DNA of 64,000 nucleotides, taken from contig NZ_JAGSYI010000001.1 of assembly GCF_025685625.1 (NCBI RefSeq), forward strand, positions 2,337,147 through 2,401,146. The letters are read 5' to 3'. Position 1 is the stretch's first letter, and every line of letters starts with the position of its first letter. The notes under the pieces are model-generated. The model ran no database searches, was not told the DNA's origin, and saw only the letters and a list, made by a program, of their open reading frames with translations. Source of the DNA: Acidicapsa acidisoli (lineage in GTDB: Bacteria > Acidobacteriota > Terriglobia > Terriglobales > Acidobacteriaceae). Position numbers and translations under genes: made by a program. Shown here in pieces: positions 56,893 to 64,000 of the stretch.

Positions 56893-59625
56893 CTAAAGGA
56901 GTTGGATTGCGGCGACGCCAAGGGCAAGTTGCGAGAACAATTGGGACCAGTCCAGGAAGCCGCGTAATGCCGTGGGACGTAAGACCTTGTCCGGCACCAC
57001 AATGGTATCTCCCGGATTCAACTTGAGGTCGTTGAACGTATTCCCCCACGGTCCTTTGACGGAGTTGTGAGCGACGACTGAACCATCGGCCCGAATCACG
57101 AAGGTACGCCGCCAGTCGGCGTCGCGATCAGGGCCGCCAGCCATGCGAAGGTAACTTCCGGCTGAACCACGAGCGTGATAGAGGAATGAATTCTGGTCAT
57201 ATACGGCGCCTACGACGTTGATCGTCGCCGGCACAGGGGGAACCGTGAAGCGGTCCCCGTTTTCCAGGCTGATCTCAGGCACTTCGTCGATGCTTGAGCT
57301 GGTCGACTGGAAGTTCAATACAACGCGTCCGGTAGCCCGGATTTGTTTGAGACGGTCGATTAGATCGCGTTCCGCGGTAGCAGCGCCAGCAGTGTTGACA
57401 GCACTGCTGGAAGTCGAGGAGGCGGTTAATGCAAGGGTGCCACGCCCAGAGTCGATACCAACGCGGCGAATGTATTCGTCGATGCGTTGTTGCTGTAATA
57501 CCCGCGTCGATTCGCGATCGAATTCGGAACCGTAGAGATAAGCCTTACTGGTGAAACCTCCAGCTCGCCGAACCAAGTCACGCAGAGTCTCACCAGGTTG
57601 TGCGCTGTAGACGCCAGGATGCGCGAATTCCCCTTCCAGATGGATGTATTTGGTCTGTTCAGCCAAGGGAACCCGGATGTCTGCCTGTGAGAACACGGTA
57701 ACCGTGTCGCCGGGCTGGACGGCCAGATCCTGGGCTGGGTCATGCTTGAGCACGAGTTTTCCAAGATCGAAGGGAATCAGCGAAGTTCTGAGGGTTTCGG
57801 GGTCCAGACGTTCGATGACTGCGTAGTTCCAATCGATCTCAGGAGCTGCTATCCGTACATCTGTCCGCTTTGTCTGTGTCGGATTTCCAGGCCCTGACAT
57901 CAGATCGAACTGCGAGGCTACCGTGCCCCCAACGTTAGACGGACGGGAACCCTGAGCTTCCACGCCGTAACCGGCAGAATCTTGCCTGTCGCTGGAGGCC
58001 AACCCGGAAGTCAGTGCTTCCTGAGCCTCGGGAGAGGTGAGATCGCGATTGTAGGGCTGTTGATTGGTTGTTGTATTCGAGTTGTTTGAGTTTGAATAGT
58101 TTTGGTTGGAATACAGGCATGGATTCTCAGAATTCAGAGTGCTTTGAGAAGTCTGCGCAAGGTTGTCGGAAGTCGGATTGATCGACGACGACAGATTATT
58201 TCCGTTCGGAACGCACGGATAGTACGTCGGAGGAGGTCTTCGCAGATTTGCTTCAAAGTTGGCGATAAACGGCTCGAATTCCGGCGCCGGCAATCCGAGA
58301 TGGCTTCGCTTCCACCAGTAGTCGCGGCTCAACAACGAGTCCCGGTCGGGGATCAAGTCGCTCAGGTGCATATTGGCGTGCCATGCAAAACGTCCAGCAT
58401 TGGCCACGTCTCCGCGCAGGGTAACGGTCTTCTGATAGGAAGGAACAATGGAGAAGACGCGTAAGATATCACCGCCTGCCAGGGGCGCTGACAAACCAGA
58501 GGTATCCAGAGGGAATTCCATCGCTTGACGAATTTGGTGGTCACCTAAGCGTTCGAGTGAGATCCGAGAGCTTGAGGCAATCGTAGTGGTTTCGCCAGCC
58601 GCTTTAATTAGATCGTCGATGGTTTCTGTTCCGTTTAGTTCATAAATGCCCGGGCTATGGATACTGCCAATAATCGCTACCTGAGCTCCGGCTGGTGGGA
58701 AATAGAGAACATCTTCCGGAAGCAATCGGGTGTCTTTTGACTTATCCCCATGGATCAAAAGCGCGTACAGGTCGAAGTCGCTGACAGTTTTTCCGTTCCG
58801 GCGCAATTCGACATGACGCAGAGATCCCTGTGCCGACGGCCCACCAGTCGCAAAAAGGGCGTCTACAAGAGAGCTCAATGAGCTCACGGTATATGCCCCA
58901 GGACGACGTGCCTGTCCGGTCACGTAAATCTGCATCGAGCGGATTCGCCCGATGTCGACGGAAAGATCGAAATTTCGATACATTCTGCCGACTGCGGAAC
59001 GCAGATGCTGGTCTACCGCAGAGAATTGCAGGCCCGCCACGTGGACTGAGCCCACGTCGGGGAGATAGACATCACCCGACCTGTCAATACGCAGATTTCC
59101 GGAGTAATTGATCTGGCCCCAGATCCGGATTCTCAGTTCATCGTCAGGGCCAAGGACGTAGTCGGAAGTTACGGGAGCGAGATCATTGGGTGAAAACGTG
59201 GATGGAACATTCCGAAAGAGATTGGCTCCATAGATCGGCAGAAGTTGACCGATCGTAGCAGCCACAAATTTTTGGAACTCCGTTAGTGGCTCTTGCGGCA
59301 AAGTCCGGTTTTGAAGCGAATTTCCGGTGCTTGACTGCCCGGTCAGATCGGCGCCTTCAGCGGCACCCGCCACGGTATTTCTACGGTTGGCCGGTTCGGT
59401 GACGTCACGGGGCGTCAGCTGCTGTTGCTGCGAGGTCGACTGGCATCCAAGACTGCCGTCCGCCATCGTTGCCGCGGGAGAACCGTCAGGGCAAAGAGAA
59501 GTCGAGTTCTGCTGCCCGTTTTGCGAACCGCTTTGATCCGGGAACTGGGGGAAGGTTTGAGATTGGAGTGCAAGAGGAGCAGTCAGGAGCAGGAGCGCGA
59601 ACGGTGCGGAAAAACGCCTAATCAT
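56893..59625 (-). CDS. Wza-like outer-membrane polysaccharide export protein with multiple SLBB domains
   Basis: 910 residues with signal peptide (about 1-22). Poly_export domain (about 150-250: YVLGPDDELRIRIWGQINYSGNLRIDRSGDVYLP), then several SLBB repeats (QIYVTGQARRPGAYTVSSLSSLVDAL; VAIIGSIHSPGIYELNGTETIDDLI; a third near VTLRGDVANAGRF; a fourth near IHLEGEFAHPGVYSAQPGETLRD). An Asn/Ser/Gln-rich linker near 460-560 is low complexity. Much longer than E. coli Wza (about 380 residues), which is usual in Acidobacteria and Bacteroidetes. It should form the outer-membrane exit channel for the polymer. Confidence 0.94.
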   Translation of the reverse strand: MIRRFSAPFALLLLTAPLALQSQTFPQFPDQSGSQNGQQNSTSLCPDGSPAATMADGSLGCQSTSQQQQLTPRDVTEPANRRNTVAGAAEGADLTGQSSTGNSLQNRTLPQEPLTEFQKFVAATIGQLLPIYGANLFRNVPSTFSPNDLAPVTSDYVLGPDDELRIRIWGQINYSGNLRIDRSGDVYLPDVGSVHVAGLQFSAVDQHLRSAVGRMYRNFDLSVDIGRIRSMQIYVTGQARRPGAYTVSSLSSLVDALFATGGPSAQGSLRHVELRRNGKTVSDFDLYALLIHGDKSKDTRLLPEDVLYFPPAGAQVAIIGSIHSPGIYELNGTETIDDLIKAAGETTTIASSSRISLERLGDHQIRQAMEFPLDTSGLSAPLAGGDILRVFSIVPSYQKTVTLRGDVANAGRFAWHANMHLSDLIPDRDSLLSRDYWWKRSHLGLPAPEFEPFIANFEANLRRPPPTYYPCVPNGNNLSSSINPTSDNLAQTSQSTLNSENPCLYSNQNYSNSNNSNTTTNQQPYNRDLTSPEAQEALTSGLASSDRQDSAGYGVEAQGSRPSNVGGTVASQFDLMSGPGNPTQTKRTDVRIAAPEIDWNYAVIERLDPETLRTSLIPFDLGKLVLKHDPAQDLAVQPGDTVTVFSQADIRVPLAEQTKYIHLEGEFAHPGVYSAQPGETLRDLVRRAGGFTSKAYLYGSEFDRESTRVLQQQRIDEYIRRVGIDSGRGTLALTASSTSSSAVNTAGAATAERDLIDRLKQIRATGRVVLNFQSTSSSIDEVPEISLENGDRFTVPPVPATINVVGAVYDQNSFLYHARGSAGSYLRMAGGPDRDADWRRTFVIRADGSVVAHNSVKGPWGNTFNDLKLNPGDTIVVPDKVLRPTALRGFLDWSQLFSQLALGVAAIQLL

Positions 59626-59881
59626 AGATGGACTTCATTCTCTGAGATTTGATCCTGCCGCTGCAAACATAATCCGACTACACCGGTCTGGTTTCCGGAG
59701 GAGACCAGACCGGTGCCTGACAGGGACTCCACTTGAATACCTTATTCAGTGCGTGCTTGGAGCCAAATTGAAACAATCGGATTAGCGGTTTCTACTCGAA
59801 TACAAATTCCGGCCTGAATGGAGAAGACCAAAGAGCGGAAAGTTCGACTGGACAATGCGTCCCTGGCCATCGATTTAGTGT
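59626..59881. other. Intergenic region upstream of the wza-like gene
   Basis: 256 bp between the sugar transferase stop and the wza-like start, both minus. It carries a 12-bp-stem hairpin (59681-59715) and, closer to the gene, the likely promoter. Nothing else recognised. Confidence 0.4.
59681..59715 (-). terminator. Hairpin upstream of wza-like gene
   Basis: CACCGGTCTGGT and ACCAGACCGGTG form a 12-bp perfect stem with an 11-nt loop. It may end the sugar transferase transcript or act as an attenuator in the leader of the exporter gene. No U-run on the minus strand. Confidence 0.5.
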
Positions 59882-60625
59882 TTACCGCGCTCCGACCCGA
59901 CCAAGGACTGCAGGAATGGTCCGCAAGAGAATGCCGAAATCCGATCGCAGACTCCAATTCCGGACATAGTGCGCATCAAGATCCGCACGCGCTGCAAAGC
60001 TGATGTTGCTTCGTCCTGAGACTTGCCACAAACCCGAGAGCCCGGGGGTAGCTGCAAGATAAAAGTGCTGCAGATGTCCATACAAGGGCACCTCCGCATC
60101 GATCACCGGACGAGGGCCGATAAGCGACATTTCTCCGCGGAGGACGTTCATTACCTGAGGAAGTTCATCCAGGCTCCAGCGGCGAAGAAAACCGCCGACC
60201 GCCGTAATGCGGGGATCGCGCAGGTTCTTGTGAACTCTCCAGTGCAGGAAATTTCCGCTGGAAGGACCGGCTTTCACGACCTCGCGCCACTCGGCCTTCT
60301 GGCACATCGAACGGAACTTCCAGATGCGAAAGGGTCTGCCACCGCGTCCAATCCTCATCTCTCTGTAGAAGATTGGGCCTTCCGAAGTAAGAGCGATGGC
60401 TGCTGCAATAATGACGCCCGGGATGATCGATAATGCAATCATCAGCAGGGAGCCCGCGATATCGATCCAACGCTTGATGTGCAGGTACCGCCAGGAGTGA
60501 ATATGCGTCCCGGTGGATAACAGCGGTAATTGCGAACTGCGAGCTTCAGAAACAAAGGCGTTTCCTTCGAATGTCACGCCCGCATAGTCATACTCAGACT
60601 GAACCTGAGCCTCGAGCTTTCCCAT
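59882..60625 (-). CDS. Initiating sugar-phosphate transferase (WcaJ/PglC type)
   Basis: 247 residues. One membrane hairpin (about 52-76) then the polyprenyl-phosphate hexose-1-phosphate transferase core: FYREMRIGRGGRPFRIWKFRSM, RRWSLDELPQVMNVLRGEMSLIGPRP (with the D-E catalytic dyad) and LSGLWQVSGR. It adds the first sugar-1-phosphate to undecaprenyl phosphate, starting the repeat unit. The SD AGAGAGG sits 5 nt before the ATG. Short form without the four-helix CoA-binding-like N-terminus of WbaP. Confidence 0.95.
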   Translation of the reverse strand: MGKLEAQVQSEYDYAGVTFEGNAFVSEARSSQLPLLSTGTHIHSWRYLHIKRWIDIAGSLLMIALSIIPGVIIAAAIALTSEGPIFYREMRIGRGGRPFRIWKFRSMCQKAEWREVVKAGPSSGNFLHWRVHKNLRDPRITAVGGFLRRWSLDELPQVMNVLRGEMSLIGPRPVIDAEVPLYGHLQHFYLAATPGLSGLWQVSGRSNISFAARADLDAHYVRNWSLRSDFGILLRTIPAVLGRVGAR

Positions 60626-61441
60626 TGGACCTCTCTGGAAAATGATCGTCTAAAATGTCGTTCTTACAAGGCAATGAAGCAAATGGATCGGAGACTCAGT
60701 TTGAATTCTGCCCTGAAATGTTGGACTCAAATAGCGGGCAAAACGGTTCAAGAAGCAGCAGCACATCCAAGAGTCCGTGTGCTATAAGTGGCTTGTTTTC
60801 ATTCGCCTTCACGGGCCCAATCGACAAAGTTCTAGCGAGTCGACGCGTTTGACGCTTTTGGCATTCATCGGTCACCCTCGACGTCACATTATCTTCCCGC
60901 TGTCAAAGAGAGTTGCGCAATTCCGTACAAGCCAAGCGTGAAACTGAGTGTTCTGCATTGTGAACCGAAAGAGCACATTGCCACAACCAGACAAATTTAC
61001 CGGAAAAATCAATGCGAGCGCTCATAAGGCCTTTCCATTAAATTGCCTGGCGACCTGACGTGCGATCGGTTGTAGCCCTTGCTTAAGAGGAGCATAACAC
61101 AGCACTAAACCAAGCCGTGAGTTACATTTCGAGGATCATGATTGCACCGCGCGAGCCAATCTGCTATGAAATAGCTTTCGTATATACTACTAAGTACATA
61201 CGAAAGGGCATTTTTCACGCATCAGGGGTGCTATCTTCAATCAAATTATCACAGATTATTTACTATATTGTAAATACAGAGATTCCTATTACTGTGTGCA
61301 AGAAATCACATAAGAACCGATAAGTGCAAAGAAAAGCCAAGGTGTGAGTATCTGCACGACCCTGTGGGATCTCGACGCCGTCAATGATGCGGCTAACGTG
61401 ACGGACTGGTTGTGCGATTCTGAAAGGTGAGGATCTCGCAC
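60626..61441. other. 800-bp intergenic region, partly AT-rich
   Basis: Divergent region between the sugar transferase and the siroheme genes. 61100-61330 is markedly AT-rich and holds a 32-nt inverted repeat (61175-61206). The short open frames (for example 61117-61323) have no SD or coding character. Nothing else recognised. Confidence 0.45.
61175..61206. promoter_or_regulatory. 32-nt inverted repeat, candidate operator
   Basis: CTTTCGTAT and ATACGAAAG (9 bp each) flank an AT-rich middle that is itself partly symmetric. Lies about 235 bp upstream of the siroheme gene start in an AT-rich stretch. Could be a dimeric repressor site or a small transcript hairpin. Confidence 0.4.
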
Positions 61442-62083
61442 TCGATGGAGATGTTTCCTGTCTTTTTCAAGCTCGTGGGGCGCCCTTGTCTTGTTGTGGG
61501 CGCTGGTACGATTGCCGCGCCCAAAATTGTCAGCCTCTTGCGCGCAGGCGCCGCTGTGAAAGTTGTCGCGCCAAAGGCCCGCCCGGAGGTAGAGATGCAG
61601 GCCCGCACAGGCGAACTGGTATGGCACGCGCGCGAGTTTGTGGACACGGATCTTGATGGAATGTTTCTGGTGATCGCTGCAACAGATTTGCAGCGAGTGA
61701 ATCATCAGGTGGCAGAGTTCGCACGGGTACGCAATGTTCTTTGCAACTCTGTCGATGATCCTCCTGACTGCGACTTTTTCTATCCCTCCGTCGTGAGGCG
61801 AGGCGATCTGCAGATCGCGATATCGACCGCTGGCAAGAGCCCCGCGCTGGCTCAACGCTTGCGCGAAGAAATAGACGCATTGCTGCCAGAGGATACCGGC
61901 GCTTGGCTCGATCAACTGGGAATCACGCGGTTGAGGCTTTTGGCTGCTTTCCCGAGCAGTGAGGAGCGCAAGCACGCGCTGCATTTGTTGGCCAGACGGG
62001 ATAGCTGCGATCCCACGATGTGTCCAGTGCAGCAGACACTTGATCGCCTTCTTGAGCATAAAGATGAGGACGCAGGGCAATGA
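61442..62083 (+). CDS. Precorrin-2 dehydrogenase/sirohydrochlorin ferrochelatase-type protein (CysG N-terminal type)
   Basis: 213 residues from the ATG at 61442 (GTGAGG upstream). NAD-binding VVGAGTIAAPKIVSLLRAGAAVKVVAP, then VIAATDLQRVNHQV, LCNSVDDPPDCDFFYPSVVRRGDLQIAISTAGKSPALAQRLREEIDALLP, the Met8/SirC/CysG-B signature. It oxidises precorrin-2 to sirohydrochlorin and may insert iron. It overlaps the methyltransferase gene by 4 bp (ATGA). Siroheme is the cofactor of sulfite and nitrite reductases; neither enzyme is in the window. Confidence 0.95.
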   Translation, partial: SMEMFPVFFKLVGRPCLVVGAGTIAAPKIVSLLRAGAAVKVVAPKARPEVEMQARTGELVWHAREFVDTDLDGMFLVIAATDLQRVNHQVAEFARVRNVLCNSVDDPPDCDFFYPSVVRRGDLQIAISTAGKSPALAQRLREEIDALLPEDTGAWLDQLGITRLRLLAAFPSSEERKHALHLLARRDSCDPTMCPVQQTLDRLLEHKDEDAGQ

Positions 62084-62817
62084 ACGGTTTGACACGCGCG
62101 GAGCAAGGCAAAGTCTATCTGGTCGGAGCTGGTCCTGGCTCGTTGGAATTGCTTACCCTGCGGGCGCACTCTCTAATTTCGTCTGCAAGCTGCTTGTTGC
62201 ATGACGATTTGGTTTCAACGGAAATCTTGTCGCTCGCCTCGTCTGACGCCTTGGTGCGCAATGTTGGCAAGCGCTGTGGCGCGAAGACCATCACACAGGA
62301 AGAAATCAATACCTGGATCGTCGAGTACGCCGAGGCAGGACACAGCGTTGTTCGCCTTAAAAGCGGAGATCCTTTGCTCTTTGGCCGCGCTGCTGAAGAA
62401 ATCGATGCACTCCAACATGCGGCGATCCCATTTGAAGTTATCCCGGGTGTTTCTGCTGGCTTCGCGGCGGCTGCGGTCGCTGGCCTTCCACTCACGGGCC
62501 GCATCACGAATTCGCGAGTCCTTTTTGCAACCAGGCACCTGGCAGCTGGCGCGACCAACGGCCTCGCAGGCATCGCGCCCAATGTCAGCCTGGTGCTTTA
62601 TATGCCAGGGCGGGATTACGCTGCGATAGCCAAGGAGTTGAGCGCCAACGGTTGGCCAGCCAATACGCGCTGTCTGGTTGTATCCTCCCTTGGCACGCCA
62701 TCGCAGCAATGGAAGAAATGTGACTTGAGGGACTTACCGCACTTGGCACACTTGCCTGCGCCGGTGCTCATGCTTTTTGTCCCGGCAGAAAAAGAAGCGT
62801 TTGAGCAACCTGGATAA
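62080..62817 (+). CDS. cobA: Uroporphyrinogen-III C-methyltransferase
   Basis: 245 residues. GKVYLVGAGPGSLELLTLRA (SAM-binding first loop), LHDDLVS, VRLKSGDPLLFGRAAEEIDAL, EVIPGVSAGFAAAAVAGLPLTGR and YMPG near the C-terminus are the SUMT signature. It makes precorrin-2 from uroporphyrinogen III. With the preceding gene it forms a two-gene siroheme operon equal to a split CysG. Confidence 0.97.
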   Translation: MNGLTRAEQGKVYLVGAGPGSLELLTLRAHSLISSASCLLHDDLVSTEILSLASSDALVRNVGKRCGAKTITQEEINTWIVEYAEAGHSVVRLKSGDPLLFGRAAEEIDALQHAAIPFEVIPGVSAGFAAAAVAGLPLTGRITNSRVLFATRHLAAGATNGLAGIAPNVSLVLYMPGRDYAAIAKELSANGWPANTRCLVVSSLGTPSQQWKKCDLRDLPHLAHLPAPVLMLFVPAEKEAFEQPG

Positions 62818-62992
62818 ATGAGGCCTGTTGCAATCGCATCGTGAATCATTGCCCAGCTAAATTGGAGCAAGCGGACGATTCCTGACGGTGGGGCTTCCCA
62901 TATGCAAGTCGTGCGATTTAGGCTTTAAGCTCGATTGCGCGGACTGATAGTACCGCATTCCTGCGCATTGAATCGTGGGAGGAAAGAGAACC

Positions 62993-63259
62993 GTGGCAAA
63001 GCCATCCTGTGGACATATCAAAGATCATGTGAAGGCGGTAAAGCCCTCCGCAAAAGGCTGTGAAGACTGCCTCAAGACCGGCGATTCCTGGGTTCATCTG
63101 CGCATGTGCCTGGAATGCGGGCATGTCGGTTGCTGTGATTCTTCAAAGAATCGTCATGCGCGGGCTCACTTCGGCGCGACGAGTCACCCCATCATTCAAT
63201 CCGCGGAGCGCGGCGAAAAATGGCGCTGGTGCTATGTGGACGAGATCTATCTGGACTAG
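62993..63259 (+). CDS. UBP-type zinc finger protein
   Basis: 88 residues from a GTG at 62993 (GGAGG 11 nt upstream); an earlier in-frame GTG overlaps that SD. CGHI near the start, CEDCLKTGDSWVHLRMCLECGHVGCCDSSKNRHARAHFGATSHPII carries the Cys/His ligands of a ZnF-UBP domain. In eukaryotes this domain binds ubiquitin's C-terminus; bacterial single-domain versions are known but their partner is not established. Follows the siroheme operon by 175 bp. Confidence 0.93.
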   Translation: MAKPSCGHIKDHVKAVKPSAKGCEDCLKTGDSWVHLRMCLECGHVGCCDSSKNRHARAHFGATSHPIIQSAERGEKWRWCYVDEIYLD

Positions 63260-63325
63260 CAGCTTTGCTTATTAGTCCGGGACTTCTCTAGAAGCTGTCA
63301 GGATCTGTCAGCCCCAAAATGCAGA

Positions 63326-64000
63326 TTAATTGCGGGAAGCAGCGGCACACGCGTCGAATGCAGCAGTTTCGATTGTGTTGCCATGCTTCATCTGCACAAA
63401 GATGCGGTAAGCGCCGGCAGCCGGGAATCCGTAAGGGAGGCCGACGGTATTCGGAAGTTTGGTGGGAGCGTTGCTGGCCGCCGGCATTGCCATGCCGGGC
63501 ATCGAAGCCATCTCATCGGCCTTAGATGCGCCCGTTCGATTTTGCGCCGCGGCCATCATCAGCGCGGCCATTGAGACAGTGCCCGATGGATGTACATGCG
63601 CAAAGACTGTGCCGTCATCCTTCACGAATGCGGCATGACCCAGCATGCCCATGTAGAGCGCGGTGTCCGAGGCTGGCTTGCCTTTGACATCCAGGAGCGA
63701 AAACCCGAATATCTGCGGTGTCTTCGCGGGTAAGATTCCGGGGTTGTCCCAAACCATCGTGTATCCATCCGGCAGAGGGAAGCTCGATCTGGTGATCAAA
63801 CTGGCTGGGCAGGAGTTTCCATCGACGCGCGCCGGATTCAGAGCTTGCGCCAAACCCTTCGCGTCATCTCCCGTCAAAGGCCGTCCGGCGATCACCGGCA
63901 ATGTGAGTTGAGCTACCAGCGTCTCAGGGAAGCCGGTAGCGTGCACCACATCCGCGTACAAACTATAAGTTCCCGCTGGTATAGAAGGGAGCGCAAGTTG
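63326..64000 (-). CDS. Met/His-rich exported protein (partial, N-terminus off right edge)
   Basis: At least 225 codons; the frame is open through the right window edge, so the start lies beyond it and the TTG at 63961 is not the true start. Features: GYTMVWDNPGILPAKTPQIFGFSLLDVKGKPAS, then a GHAAFVKDDGTVFAHVHPSGTVSM segment, and a Met-rich linker MASMPGMAMPAA. The His/Met-rich part resembles a YtkA-like or copper-resistance accessory protein. Judged by eye; no exact family claimed. The C-terminal TIETAAFDACAAASRN is the end. Confidence 0.72.
   Translation of the reverse strand, partial: QLALPSIPAGTYSLYADVVHATGFPETLVAQLTLPVIAGRPLTGDDAKGLAQALNPARVDGNSCPASLITRSSFPLPDGYTMVWDNPGILPAKTPQIFGFSLLDVKGKPASDTALYMGMLGHAAFVKDDGTVFAHVHPSGTVSMAALMMAAAQNRTGASKADEMASMPGMAMPAASNAPTKLPNTVGLPYGFPAAGAYRIFVQMKHGNTIETAAFDACAAASRN

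Noticed and set aside
61117-61323. 68-codon open frame in the AT-rich region
   Set aside because: AT-rich sequence gives Ile/Tyr/Lys codons by chance; no SD and spans the inverted repeat.

Overview
The window most resembles a chromosome segment from a soil Acidobacteriota (Acidobacteriaceae type, for example the Granulicella/Terriglobus/Edaphobacter group). The basis is the gene families: an Oar-like TonB receptor with a carboxypeptidase-type plug-proximal domain, an 820-residue MacB/FtsX-type permease without its own ATPase, a giant beta-propeller histidine kinase, a GH109-type oxidoreductase and a large exopolysaccharide locus. GC is moderate to high. This placement is inference from content; no 16S gene is present. 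No rRNA, confirmed tRNA, CRISPR array, insertion sequence or prophage was seen.

Layout. Positions 1-2.1 kb (minus) hold a DHA2/EmrB-type exporter (cut by the left edge), its EmrA/HlyD partner and a UspA-like protein. Positions 2.3-12.1 kb (minus) hold a propeller histidine kinase, a GH16-like lipoprotein, a TonB receptor whose ribosome binding site lies inside a hairpin, and a LytS/LytTR two-component pair. Positions 12.5-21 kb hold a secreted T4-lysozyme-like protein, a GAF-glucan phosphorylase fusion, a FtsX-type permease and a two-repeat exported protein.

Positions 20.9-28 kb (minus) form a tight seven-gene run in which every junction overlaps: prenyl diphosphate synthase, ABC permease, ABC ATPase, a heme-copper-oxidase subunit I-like protein, a 4-TM protein, a very unusual fusion (12-TM transporter-like domain + CcoO-like cytochrome c + second cytochrome c) and a YceI polyisoprenoid-binding protein. 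A divergent OmpR/histidine-kinase pair and a small membrane protein follow at 28.5-31.1 kb. This run is the strongest candidate for an undescribed system: it joins isoprenoid synthesis, isoprenoid binding, an ABC extruder and a non-canonical cytochrome complex.

Positions 31.2-35.1 kb hold a GH109-type protein, a divergent NagX/HGSNAT-like acyltransferase and a His/Met-rich exported protein. Positions 35.3-60.6 kb are an exopolysaccharide/O-antigen locus: Wzz-like chain-length protein, beta-helix protein, four glycosyltransferases, Wzy-like polymerase, Wzx-like flippase, epimerase, FkbM methyltransferase, a TPP enzyme-HAD-NeuB operon, a CDP-dideoxyhexose operon (rfbF-rfbG-rfbH), a GT9 glycosyltransferase, a Wza-like exporter and an initiating sugar transferase. 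Together these suggest a Wzx/Wzy polymer containing a CDP-3,6-dideoxyhexose, possibly branched by a YerE-like two-carbon transfer.

Positions 61.4-64 kb hold two siroheme genes, a UBP-type zinc finger protein and a Met/His-rich exported protein cut by the right edge.
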